Source of the DNA: Cymodocea nodosa
Lineage: Eukaryota > Streptophyta > Magnoliopsida > Alismatales > Cymodoceaceae
DNA: 64,000 bases
Assembly: GCA_036874045.1 (NCBI GenBank)
Contig: CM072339.1
Span: 5,587,501 to 5,651,500 of the forward strand
Direction: 5' to 3'
This document shows, in pieces, positions 1-11,338 of this stretch; within the stretch, counting starts at the first letter, position 1; every line of letters starts with the position of its first letter. The notes under the pieces are model-generated. The model ran no database searches. It saw only the letters and a list, made by a program, of their open reading frames with translations, and was not told the DNA's origin. The position numbers and the translations under genes are program-made.

Positions 1-145
1 TCAATATAGTTCATCCATTTCATCATTCTCAAACACAAATGAAAAATACATCTGAAAAACACACATTCATTAATATGAATAGTATACATTACAATAACTC
101 AGATATTTTTCATACAAATGTACACAAGTAGACGAACAATACAAT

Positions 146-2380
146 TTAATATCTTCTCCTAAGTTCATCTACTTCCTTTTGGAGTCTTTTTACTTGTTGC
201 TCTAATAAGTTAATTCTTTCTACAGCTCCTGTAACTCCTCCAGAAGGTTTAGCAATTTCTGCAGCAGCATAATTTCTGTACTCTTTCACTGAAATGGTTC
301 TTGATCTTATCCTTTTGGATGCCCATTTCATGAAATCAATACTATCCACCATCAATAGTGGAATCAAATCTCCATAAAATAATTTCTTCTTTACTGCTTT
401 TAGCTTGGAGATAAATACTTTGTACCAATTAACTTGAATTCTGTTTACAACTACATAAGTAGCCCACTTGACAAATTGACTAAGTTCAATGTCGTGGCCT
501 TGTCTTTGATAAATAGTTTTTACTAGTATGATTGCGATCATGTGTGCCTTTCCATTTAAGTACTTTAGTCTATTCAGTAATGGCACACTAGGGTCGATGG
601 CTATGCACTATTTAATTTCCTGTTCAGCCCATTCCACTGCAGTTATTTCTTCTAGAATTTCAATTCCTTCATTTCTCAGTCCGAAAATATTGTGGAGAAG
701 CTTTGGTGTTATCTGTACATCAACTTTCTCCACGTTGGAAATTAATCCTCTTTCTCCTTCTCTCAAATTTGCATAAATGTAGGGCACTAAATTCTCATAT
801 ACTGCATGCCCTCTCTGTTGAGAAATAAATTGTAGTAGACCTTGGAACTCAAATAAATCTTTGATTTCTTGCATTCCGTCCTAATTTACTAGTCTACTGT
901 AAATAATATCATAACCCCTAATCTCTTGGTATTTATTATAAGCTTCCTAACTCCAAAAGTATACTTCATTTAAAATTGTTACCTCAGCCGGGTCAGGAAT
1001 ATGAATTTGTTGCTCTAGAGGGGTTTGTTCTTGAACTTCCTCTTCCAAATGCTGAACTTGGACTTGTTGAAAATGCTCTACAGATTCCTAAATATTTGCT
1101 TCTGCTTTTGTCTGTGGTGGTGAGCTGGTAGAACTCTCCACTCTGTCTTGAATACTTTCCATAAATTGCTGAAGAGTTTCTTGCTCTTTAGTGGAATCTG
1201 TAGAGTCATTTCTTTCCATATATACTTGTTCAACTTCTTGTTCATTTTCTGTTCTTTCTTCTTCCTCCTGACTACCAATCTGCATTGTAACTGTTCTTTC
1301 TGATTCTATGGCAAATTGGGATGGAGTTACAGGCAAATCAACTTCTACCCTAATTTCTGTTTCTTCTTCTTGTACAGGTTGCAAACTAGTTTCAGCCTAT
1401 TTTTCTTCTCTTTGTTCTTGTTGCTGCTGCTCCTGCTCCTCCTCAAAATCGGATAGTAGGTTTACAAAATTTGGCTCTATAGGCTCTATTAACATTTGTA
1501 TTTCAGATTTAATCTCATCGTGATATTCAAACACTATCTCTTTTCCTTTCCTTTTTCTGATTAATTGTGTCTAGTCTTCCTCTTCCTCGTCTAAAATTAA
1601 ATCCTCAAAAATAAGCTCTGCAGGCCTTTGAGCCACAAGTACTGGCTCTTCCTGTTTAACTTTTTCTATAATTACTAGTCTCGAAGGACTAGCTTCATCT
1701 CCTTTTGCAGCAGGTTTGGCAGTAGCTTCACAATGTTGTTCCACTTTGATTCTATATTGGGCTTTCAGCTTTTCTGCAACCCTCTTTTTGCACCATGCAT
1801 CAAACACCAGATGTGTTATAGCTATTGCCAATTCTTCTAGTTCTCCTTGGTCTCTTCCTATTTGAACCAGTTCTTGAAATTCTCTTTTTTCTTCTTCAAT
1901 AGAAGGCCCCAAAATTGCTACTCATTCCATCGGCCTTGGTGGTGGAACTGAAGGTCCTGGCTGCTGTTCCTCAAGAACAGGTCTTTTAGCAGTCGGTTCC
2001 TCTTGTTCTTCAATTGCCTTCCTTTGTTGCTCCCATCTAATTTCTCCCCTTGCACAACCAACAATGTTCCTTTTGAACCATAGTCGGGACTTACGTTGGA
2101 TTAGTTCTAGGGCAACTTCATTATTTGGCCTGATTTTTCTTTCTTTACTTACAGCAATTTCCGTAGCAACTTTGATTCTAGTTTCCATTATCTGAGGAAT
2201 TTGTATACCCAAATCTACTGACTCTTTCCTCCAATAGAAAATGTCAAATTCTACCTTTTGTAGTTCTTTTTCTCTCGTCGTATTTCTGATTTTCTACCTC
2301 GTGTGCCATTTTTCTGAGTCTTTAAGAAATTCTGAAGTGTCTATTGCCTTTTCCCAGAACTCAGGTGTCATCTTCCTCAT
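146..2380 (-). pseudogene. Gypsy-1 accessory ORF with 'putative plant transposon protein' domain
   Basis: An ATG at 2380 opens about 745 codons in one frame to a stop at 146-148, interrupted by several nonsense codons but no frameshift. The N-terminal third is charged and rich in Glu/Gln and Pro. The middle (about 1000-1500) is acidic. The C-terminal part (about 890-300) resembles the domain found in retroelement accessory or env-like ORFs: IKDLFEFQGLLQFI, FGLRNEGIEI, RIQVNWYKVFISKL, KKLFYGD. A Leu/Glu-rich heptad pattern just before the stop suggests a coiled coil. It lies downstream of integrase, where Athila elements carry an env-like ORF, but I see no clear signal peptide or membrane segment. 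Its function is unknown. The same domain recurs in Copia-1 at 11339-13642. Confidence 0.75.
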
Positions 2381-2477
2381 CGTGGAGTTACACAATGGCA
2401 CAGAGTCGCTCTGATCTCTACTATTCTAAGTTCTAAATGATTCTACGGATAATGCCTCCAAAGATCCGAAGTTTAAG

Positions 2478-2700
2478 ATAAATAAGCCCTAAGTTTAAGC
2501 AGGTAATCGGGTCATTTCCCACACCAACTCTTGCTCTCTCATCCGTGGAATTACGGTTAACTCCACGGACTAAGTCCGTGGACTTAACTACAGTACTTCG
2601 TTGAGTTATAGTTAACTCAACGGGGTAAGTTCGTTAACTTATCCTAGACTCAACGGAGTAAGTTCGTTGAGTTAAGCGTAACTCAACGGACTTCCCGTAA
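2478..2700 (-). promoter_or_regulatory. palindrome array and TATA-like box between integrase and accessory ORF
   Basis: Between the end of integrase (2778) and the accessory ATG (2380) lie repeated imperfect palindromes built from GTTGAGTTA and TAACTCAACG, with variants such as GTTAACTCCACGGAC. On the minus strand a TATA-like CTTATTTATC sits at about 2478-2489, roughly 100 bases before the ATG. The same words occur in the LTRs of Gypsy-1 and Copia-1 and ahead of the Copia-1 accessory ORF. A role as an internal promoter is inference. Confidence 0.4.
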
Positions 2701-2777
2701 AGTTATATCTAATAAAAAAAATACTTAAGATAATAAATTATTTTTTTCTTTTTTGAATAAAATAAAATGATTTCTTA

Positions 2778-5700
2778 CTAAGTAAAACTCGAGTAGTCCT
2801 CTACTCTTACTTCTTCTATAATTCCAAAAGAACTTTGTGGTATCTTCAAAATAGGTCTAAGTCTTTGTCCATTTACTTTAAATATGTTCTGATTTTTAGG
2901 GTTTTCAATTTCAATAGTTCCATAGGGATAAATATTTCGAACTATGTAAGGTCCTGCCCATCTAGATCTTAATTTTTCTGGATGGTTATGGAGTCTAGTC
3001 ATATAAAGATATACTTCTTGTCCTATTTCAAAGGTTTTTGGTATAATTTTCTTATCATGCCAGAACTTCATTTTCTCTTTTTCTCTTACAGTTTTTGAAT
3101 AAGCTTCATTCCTAAATTCTTCTAATTCAATCAATTGTAATTTCCTATTTTCAGCAGCTTGATTCAAATTAGTGTTCAGAGTTTTTAATGCCCAATAAGC
3201 TTTATGTTCAATTTTAGCTGGTAAATGACAACTTTTTCTATATACTAGCCTAAAAGATGACATACCTAAGCTTGTCTTATAAGTAGTTCTATAAGCCCAA
3301 AGTGCATCTATCAATTTATTAGCTCAATCTGTTCTAGTAGGATTTACTACTTTTTCTAAGATTAACTTAATTTGTTTGTTTGCACTTTCTACTTGTCCAC
3401 TGGTTTGCGGATGATATGATGTTGCAATTTTGTGGTTTACTCCATATTTCTTCATTAAGACTTCAAAACTTCTATTACAAAAATGAGTTCCTCTATCACT
3501 GATAATAGCTTTAGGTATTCCAAATCTGGCAATTATATTGGTTTTTATAAAATGTATTACCACTTTATTGTCATTAGTTCTTGTAGTAATAGCTTCTATC
3601 CATTTAGATGCATAATCCACCCCCAACAATATGTAATTAAATTGATTAGACATAGGAAATGGACCCATAAAATCTATTCCCCACACATCAAAGATTTCAA
3701 CTTCAACAATAGGATTAAGAGGCAGCATATTCCTCTTTGATATTCTTCCTATTTGTTGACACTTTAAACAGCTTAAGTAGTATTTATGAGCATCTTTGAA
3801 TAGTGTTGGCCAATAAAATCCACATTGCAAAATTTTGGCAGTAGTATTCCCTGAACCGATATGCCCTCCACATGCTTGGTCATGGCAGAAAGACAATATG
3901 CTTTGATATTCAATTTCTGGAACACACCTCCTTAAAACCAGATCAAGACATTTCTTAAATAAGTATAGGTCTTCCCAATAGTAATATTTTACTCTTGAAA
4001 AGAGCAATTTCTTATCCTGTCTATTCCAATCTTTAGGTGTTAAACCAGTAACTAAGTAATTTACTATATCTGTATACGAAGGCATTGTTTTGAAGGTCAT
4101 TAGTTGTTCATCAAGAAAATTATCCTTAATTTCAATATTTAATTTTTCTATTTGTAATCTTGATAAATGATCCGCTACTACATTCTCACAACCCTTTTTA
4201 TCTTTAATTTCTAAATCAAATTCTTGTAATAACAATATCCATCGGATCAATCTAGGTTTAGTCTCTTTCTTTGCTATTAGGTGTTTTAAAGCTGAATGAT
4301 CCATGTACACTATCACTTTAGCTCTAATCAGATATGATCTAAACTTTTCTAAGGAAAACACAACGGCTAACAACTCTTTTTCAGTAGTTGTGTAATTGAC
4401 TTGAGCATCATTTAAGGTTTTGCTTGCATAAGGAATCACTCTAGGAGATTTTTCTATCTTCTTTCCTAGCACTGCTCCTACAGCAAAATCAGATGCATCA
4501 CACATTAATTCAAATGAATGGCTCCAATCAGGTGCTTGTATTATAGGAGTTGAAATTAAGCTAGTTTTAAGCTTGAAAAATGTTTCTTTGTAATTTTTAT
4601 CAAAGTTGAATGGGACATCTTTTAATAGATTAGTTAAAGGTCTAGCTATTTTGCTAAAATCTTTAATAAATCTTCTATAAAATCCAGCATGTCCTAGAAA
4701 TGATCTAATATCTTTTACTGATTTAGGTTTTGGTAGATTAGAAATTACTTCTATTTTAGCTTTATCTACTTCCAACCCCTTCTTTGAAACAACATGTCCC
4801 AAGACGATTCCTTGATTAACCATGAAGTGACATTTTTCCCAATTTAGAACCAGATTTTTTTTTCACACAGCGTTTTGATACTTGGTCTAAATTGTTTAAA
4901 CACACTTCATATGAAGTTCCATAAACAATAAAATCATCCATAAATATTTCTAAAAAATATTCAGTCATTCTAGTGAATATGCCATGCATACACCTTTGAA
5001 AGGTGGCTGGTGCATTGCATAATCCAAATGACATTCTCTTAAAAGCATAAGTTCCATTAGGACAGGTGAAAGTTGTTTTCTCTTGATCCTCTAATGCTAC
5101 TGGAACTTGGTTATATCCTGAATACCCGTCTAGGAAACAAAAATATTCTTGCCCTGCTAATTTCTCTAGCATTTGATCTATAAAAGGTAAGGGAAAATTA
5201 TCTTTCCTAGTTACAGCATTCAGCTTTCTATAGTCTATACATACTCTCCAGCCTGATTGAATTCTAGTAGGTATCAAGTCCTGACTTTCATTCCTAATTA
5301 CTGTTAATCCTGATTTCTTGGGAACGACATGGATTGGATTAACCCATGAGCTATCAGAAATCAGATAAACTATGTCATTATCTAACCATTTCACTATTTC
5401 CTTCCTGACTACTTCTTTAAGGTTTGGATTTAATCTCCTCTAAGGAATTCTAACTGGTTTAGCATTCTCTTCTAAATATATGTGGTGACAGCATAAAGTT
5501 GCACTTAACCCTTTTATATCAGTCATAGTCCATCCTATTGCTTTTTTATAAGTTTTTACTACATCTTTTAATTTAGCAATTTGATCCTCTTTTAAATCTG
5601 AAGCAATAATGATTGGACATGTTCGTTTTTCTTCCAAAAATATATAGGTTAATTCAGGAGGTAAAGGTTTTAATTCTAACTATTGCCCATCAGAAGCTAG

Positions 5701-7600
5701 AGCTCCTAATTGAACATCATTAATTTCTTCTTGATCGCCTTCTACATTTATGCTTTCACTTTCTTCTAAAATCTCAAAATTAAGTTACCTATTTAATTCT
5801 TCTTGAATCACATCATCTAGCATATCTCCTTCATCCTCCAAAAGGTCTATAGTATGTAAGGACATTTCTAATTCTTCAAACTTTTCTGGTTGAAAATGGT
5901 TTAATTGAGTATCCTCATTACCATATGCTAACTTTATAATTCCAGTTTTACAATTTATAACAGCCCCTGATGTTGCTAAAAATGGTCTTCCCAAAATGAA
6001 AGATGTATCACTATTTTTATGCTTAATTTGTTGGGAATCCAAAATTACAATATCAATAGGATATATGAAGTTTTTGATTTTAATTAAGACATCCTCTATT
6101 TTTCCTCTAGGGTATCTTATACTTCTATCTACTAATTGAATAACAATCCTAATAGGGATTAAGTCTTCTAATCCTAAGGATGCAAATATATCACTTAGCA
6201 TAACATTTATACCTGCACCTAGGTCTATTAAGGTTCTTTTTAGAATGGTATTTTCTATTGTGCATGATATAACAGGGATTCCAGGATCAGATAACTTTTT
6301 AGGAATTTGTGATAGAAATAGAGAACTACTTTGCTCAGCTAAAAAGACCTTCCTAAGAACTTTTCACTCTCTTTTCTTAGTACACCAATCCTTAAGAAAT
6401 TTAGCACAAGGTGGCATTTTCTACAATAGATCTAATAAAGGAATGTTAACTTGTACTCTTTCAAAAATTTCTCTAATTTTTTCTTGTTTTTCAGGTATTG
6501 TTTGTTGTAATCTTTCAGGATAAGGTGCTAATGATTGTGATTTAAAAGATTCTTTTTCTTTCATTTGATTTGTTTGATCATTTTTAGTCTCATTTTCAGA
6601 TTCAGATTTTTCTTCATTGATTTCTATATTTTCAGATATTACATTCTCATTATCATTTTGATTTTTGCTCTTATCCACCTTCATATTATTTTCATTTTGA
6701 ATTCTTGGTGGTGTATTAGTTCTAGATCTTAGTGTTATACATACATCTTCTAGATTTTCGTTACTCTCATGATGTTCTTGTATATCATTTTCGTGATTAT
6801 GATCTTCAATTGTTTTTAGTTTTAAAGTGCATTCTTTAAATTCTCTTGCATTAGTATTTTCTTTTGTCTGTATATCTTGAAAATTATGCAGATTTATAAC
6901 ATTATAATTTTCATTGTCCTGTTGCATAACTTGTATTTTCATTGTATATTCATCTAATGCTTTTAGTTTTGTTTTCAAATCATCTAATCTCATTGCACTC
7001 AATTTTTGATCAATTTTCATTATGGTTTTTTCAGTTTCGTATATAATATCTATTTTAGGTTCTAAATATGTCTCCTTATAGTTTAATTGGTTGACTTCTT
7101 GTTGCTGACGCCTATATTGTTCTAGTTTGTCTATGTTTCGTTCTAAACTACACTCCAGTCTGTTATACCTATCCCAAACTTCATTGTCTCTCAACATATT
7201 ACACATTCTAAGCTGACCATCAATTAGGTAAACTATAGGATTCTCATACTTAGCTCTATTATATTAAATATAATTCATCTGTTGTTCATGTGCTCTAACC
7301 ATCTGCAATTGTCTTAGTTTCAAACAATCAAAGATGTCGTGACCTTCCAATCTGCAGAATTCACATATGCTAACTACAGGTTTCAAAAATCTTTGAGTAT
7401 AAGCATATGCCATATTCTCAATTAGAAAATATAACACACAACACTCCTCAGCTATTAAAACAGAACAGCACTCACAGTTGCTTAGCTACTCAATTCCTCG
7501 GTAATGCCGCTAGAAAACTTGTTTGGGTTTTGTTAAATTCCATTTGTAACTTAGTTAATTTATCTTTATGCTTATCAGTAATTCCTTTTTAGAAGTCAAC
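2778..7600 (-). pseudogene. Gypsy-1 gag-pol remnant (gag, protease, RT, RNase H, integrase)
   Basis: Reading down the minus strand: a CX2CX4HX4C zinc knuckle (CEFCRLEGHDIFDC) at about 7320-7365; the gag tail ending VNIPLLDLL (7206-6421); protease with ILGRPFLAT (6201-5785); RT with YRKLNAVTRKDNFPLPFID and the catalytic FMDD (5637-4860); RNase H with the HxLSR end (about 4830-4150); integrase with an HHCC zinc finger and a DDE core ([27 protein letters not shown]) to 2778. All pieces before 4860 are in one frame and all after it in another, so a single-base indel in a run of T (about 4855-4863) shifts the frame inside RT. In-frame stops also occur near 3320, 5437, 5780 and 6420. The element could not make its own enzymes. 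Confidence 0.85.
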
Positions 7601-7622
7601 AAACAATCTTTCACACAAATTA

Positions 7623-7635
7623 GATATTAATTCCA
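7623..7635 (-). other. candidate Gypsy-1 primer-binding site
   Basis: On the minus strand, four to five bases after the likely LTR end (ATACA at 7639), comes TGGAATTAATATC. The second family copy has TGGACTTGATATC at 32678-32690. A PBS begins with TGG, pairing with tRNA CCA, so the position fits. I do not recognise the matching tRNA, and the two copies differ. Confidence 0.35.
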
Positions 7636-7638
7636 ATT

Positions 7639-9258
7639 TGTATTTTAACTACAAGTGCACAGTGTATATTGTATTTGTGTGCAAGTACAGGTCGATCCCA
7701 CAGAGAATTGAGGTAGAATTGTGTACTATTCCGTTTTTAATAATGAAATTTATATATTCAGTAAGCACTCTGTTGAGTTATAGCTAACTCAACGGACTAA
7801 CCTCGTGGAATTGAAGTAACTCAACGAAGCTATCTATCCAGTTTAATATTGCTATTTATAGGGGAATTCGGCCAACCATTAGGTGGTTCCACAGATTGTA
7901 AATAACATCAATTAAGCTCTTTAATGCTAGTTAATATTAGATTTATCATTCAACAACACTAACATTCAGATATTTCAAACAGTAATCATTAAAATCTTTA
8001 AGTATCAGGAACGATTTAATTCAGTAAACTGTAAAACTATTTTCTATTTTCTAAATTAAACAAACATGAAACATTCAAAACACTAACAATGATAACATTA
8101 ATTACGATACAAAACAAACAATACAACACTCAAATACTAACTATAAACACAAATAAGTTGTTTTTGGTATTTTTGTTTTGTATGATCATGAAAATGGGCG
8201 AAAGGGGAAATGTAAAAGTAATCTCTATCCATAGTAAAAACTTCTGTCACTACATGCGACAGATTACACTATTGAAAACTTAATTACTTACAATTCTGCC
8301 TCCTCTCCCTATAGAATCGCGAGTCCAGAATTGCAAGATGATCTCCTCTTCAGCATACTAGCGTCAACCCGAAACCAAGGCTAGAAGCTTTACGTTCTCC
8401 TGAGATATGAGTCGATGCTTGGTGAAAACAATTTCCCTTCCCGCGACACGATCACTCCTCATAGTGGTTCTCAAGCACTGTGTTTGGCTCAGAATTGACC
8501 CAACATCAGGAAAGTATCATCACAGACCTCCGATGGTTGGTGATTATGGTGGTGGTGGTGATGGTAGTGTGGAACTTTAGGGAACTTCCGACATTGCCTA
8601 TAGATAGCTCGGTTTGTCCTCCTCCGCACACACTAGCCACCCCTTCTTCGTCTTTTCTCCTTTTCTTTTTTATTTCTTTAGTGGTAACTACTTCTGCTCA
8701 AATGATCGGTTGGATTTCCTTCATTCATATCAATGATGGTGATTTCTTCTCCCTTCCACGAGTGAATTCCTGCATGATATGTGCAATCGTGGTTTTCCTT
8801 TGAATGTCCTTTTTTTGTAACCACTACAGTGGCATATTAAAAAATAAATGGTCTGTGGAGTTACAAATAACTTAACGGACTTACTTCATTGATTTAACTA
8901 TAAAACACGTGCAATAAAGAAATAAGCTGCTAACCTAACGCATTACCATAGTGTGTATTCATGTAACTCAACGCGTACAGTTATGCTAACTTAACGAGTT
9001 AAACATGTGCATCTCACGTGACATAATAAAGCATTTAAATTCAACACGGGCATAAATCTAACTTAATGAGTTCAGATATATAACTTAAGGTTTTTACTCA
9101 CTAACTCAACGAGTTCTCACATGATCTTTTTATACCTTTAAACCTGTAACTCAACAAGTTGTTACTGTTCACCTAAATATTCTTTTAGCGTTTAAAACCT
9201 AACTGTCCGGTACATGCAATATAACTCTCCGAAATAATAGAAAATTTGGATACTAAAC
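7639..9258 (-). repeat. Gypsy-1 5' LTR, 3' portion (internal side of Copia-1)
   Basis: This stretch is colinear, in reverse complement, with 31060-32674, which fixes it as LTR. With 22418-22621 it makes an LTR of about 1.8 kb, matching the 1820-base uninterrupted copy at 30855-32674. It carries arrays of TAACTCAACGAGTT-type words at 7770-7830 and 8850-9190, several G-box cores (CACGTG at about 8905 and 9017), and the part shared with Copia-1 LTRs (about 8880-9190). An open frame at 8480-8803 lies inside the LTR and is not a gene. Confidence 0.8.
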
Positions 9259-10870
9259 TGTAGGATCGTATGGCTACACAAGAGGGGGGTGAATTATGTA
9301 TTTTTAATATTTTCTGAAATATAATTGAAACTTTAAATCTCAAAAACAAGTCGAGACATTGTTTTCATAAAATCATTTTTATTCAAGGTTTCAATTACAA
9401 TATACAATTCAATTCTCCTTAGAAATTGTAGATGCAATTATATTTCGATACCATGTATCATCTAAACAATTTCATAACTACAAATAAAGAAAACTAATTT
9501 ACGGAATTTAAAACTTTTCTCCCTGTTTGAGATCTTTCTTCTTCTTCTTTTTCTTCTTCAGCAATTCTTTAGTGACGAATATCTTGTCTTTTCATGCTTC
9601 ACCGAATTTGCTTTCTTCTGATACTTCAAATCTTCAGTGACGAAAATCTTACCTTTTTATGCTTCACTGAACTTTCTTCCACTTGAGAGACTTTCCCCGA
9701 GAAGGTGTTTTTAATCCCTGAAAAAGATTTTTCGTTTGGTGTGCAGGGATGGTTTGATCCTTGAAAAGATTTTTCGTTTTGTGTGCAAGGATAAATTGAT
9801 CAACGAGAATTCTATGCCTTTTATACTGTATCTTCATTTCATGCATATCCTTCACATTTAACCACTACCAGTTTTCCACTTCTCCACGTCTTTCCTTTTT
9901 CCTTCATCGAAACACACACGTTCTAACCCACGTTTATATTTCGAATTTTCTTTAATCATCAGTCTTGGATCTCTGAAAAATTTCCTACAAAATAAACTTT
10001 CTCGTCCAAAAGTTTTTCATCAATGTAATAAGAAGTCGTTACTTTAATGTTAACTAAACAAGTAACACAAGTATATATATAACTTAACGTTTCTAACTTA
10101 ACGAGTTCCTCATGTGCCATTTCACGTGACAAGTACTGTAGCTAACTTAACGAACTAAGTCCATGGTGTTATGCTATCTCAACGAACCATCTCCGTTGTG
10201 TTATGATAACTCAACAAACCATTTTCGTTGTGTTATGATATCTCAACGAACCAGTAATACACAAATGTTTTTATAATAAGAATTTTACCACGTGCAAAAA
10301 ATAACAACTTAAGTTTAAAATGCTAACCTAACATGTTGCCTTAGTGTTCAATATAGCAACTCAACGCGTTTAGTTACGTTAACTTAACGAGTTAAACATA
10401 TGCACCTCACGTGATATAATACAACATTTGTAACTTATAATTTCACCACGTGTATAACACTAACTTAACGAGTTCGTCTCTTCTTTTACTCACTAACTTA
10501 ACGAGTTATCACGTGACCTATTTTAACCTTTAAGCCTCTAACTTAACGAGTTCTCACGTGACCTCTATACAAACAAAACTAACTTAACGAGTTGTCTAAA
10601 CTTGCACTATTCATGATGCGGAAGATATAACATTAAAACATATCATGCTTTTCAATAAAAGCACACATTAACTTAACGTTTAGCTAAATGAGAAATTAAT
10701 GCAACGAAACAACTAGTTATTAACTTCAGATCCAATACAGACAAGTATTTATACCAGTAAGCTTTTTCTGTATTAATTGATGATTTTAATTTCTTTTCAC
10801 AAGCAATAGTAATTGAGCAAATATGATTATTTTCATTCAGCACACATCATCAAAACAAAAATACTCAACA
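9259..10870 (-). repeat. Copia-1 3' LTR
   Basis: It starts TGTAGGATCG and ends CTCAACA on the plus strand, and matches 20807-22417 almost base for base. It holds many TAACTTAACGAGTT-type words and at least six G-box cores (CACGTG) between about 10110 and 10560. About 10270-10620 aligns with the Gypsy-1 LTR at 8880-9190. Confidence 0.95.
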
Positions 10871-10886
10871 ATCTCCCCCTTTTTGA
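10871..10886 (-). other. Copia-1 polypurine tract
   Basis: On the minus strand AAAAAGGGGGAGAT directly precedes TGTTGAG, the start of the 3' LTR. This is the purine tract that primes plus-strand DNA synthesis, and its form is typical of SIRE-like elements. Confidence 0.9.
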
Positions 10887-11338
10887 TGATGACAAAACCA
10901 TATTAAATCAATTATGAAATATGTTTAACTCAACAAAGCATCTTCGTTGGGTTAACTTTCAATTCAACAAACTTGTTTGTTGACTTAAGTTCACTTAAGC
11001 TTATTTCTATTGTTTTTGTAAATTTTACCTCTCAGAACTAAAACTCTCAGATGTCAATAATTATATAAGTATCAGTTTTCTAATTATCATCTGTCAGATT
11101 ACAATAACCATTTAAATAGCATCTCCTTTTATAATATATATATGCAATTAAGATCATAATCATCTTTTTATAATATTTCTCCCCCTTTTTGTCATTAATC
11201 AAAAAGATAATTACAGAGAATATATATATATATATAAGAGATATAATTACAGCAACTCTTTCTGTAAACAAGAATAATAATTGAAGACATTTACAGAAAA
11301 ATGTATTGTTCAATCAAATTAAACAAGTAATACAAACA

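Noticed and set aside
8480..8803. Open frame of 107 codons, similar to a frame at 31505-31804 on the other strand.
   Set aside because: Both lie at the same place inside Gypsy-1-family LTRs. The similarity comes from the LTR, and the frame has no start context or domain.
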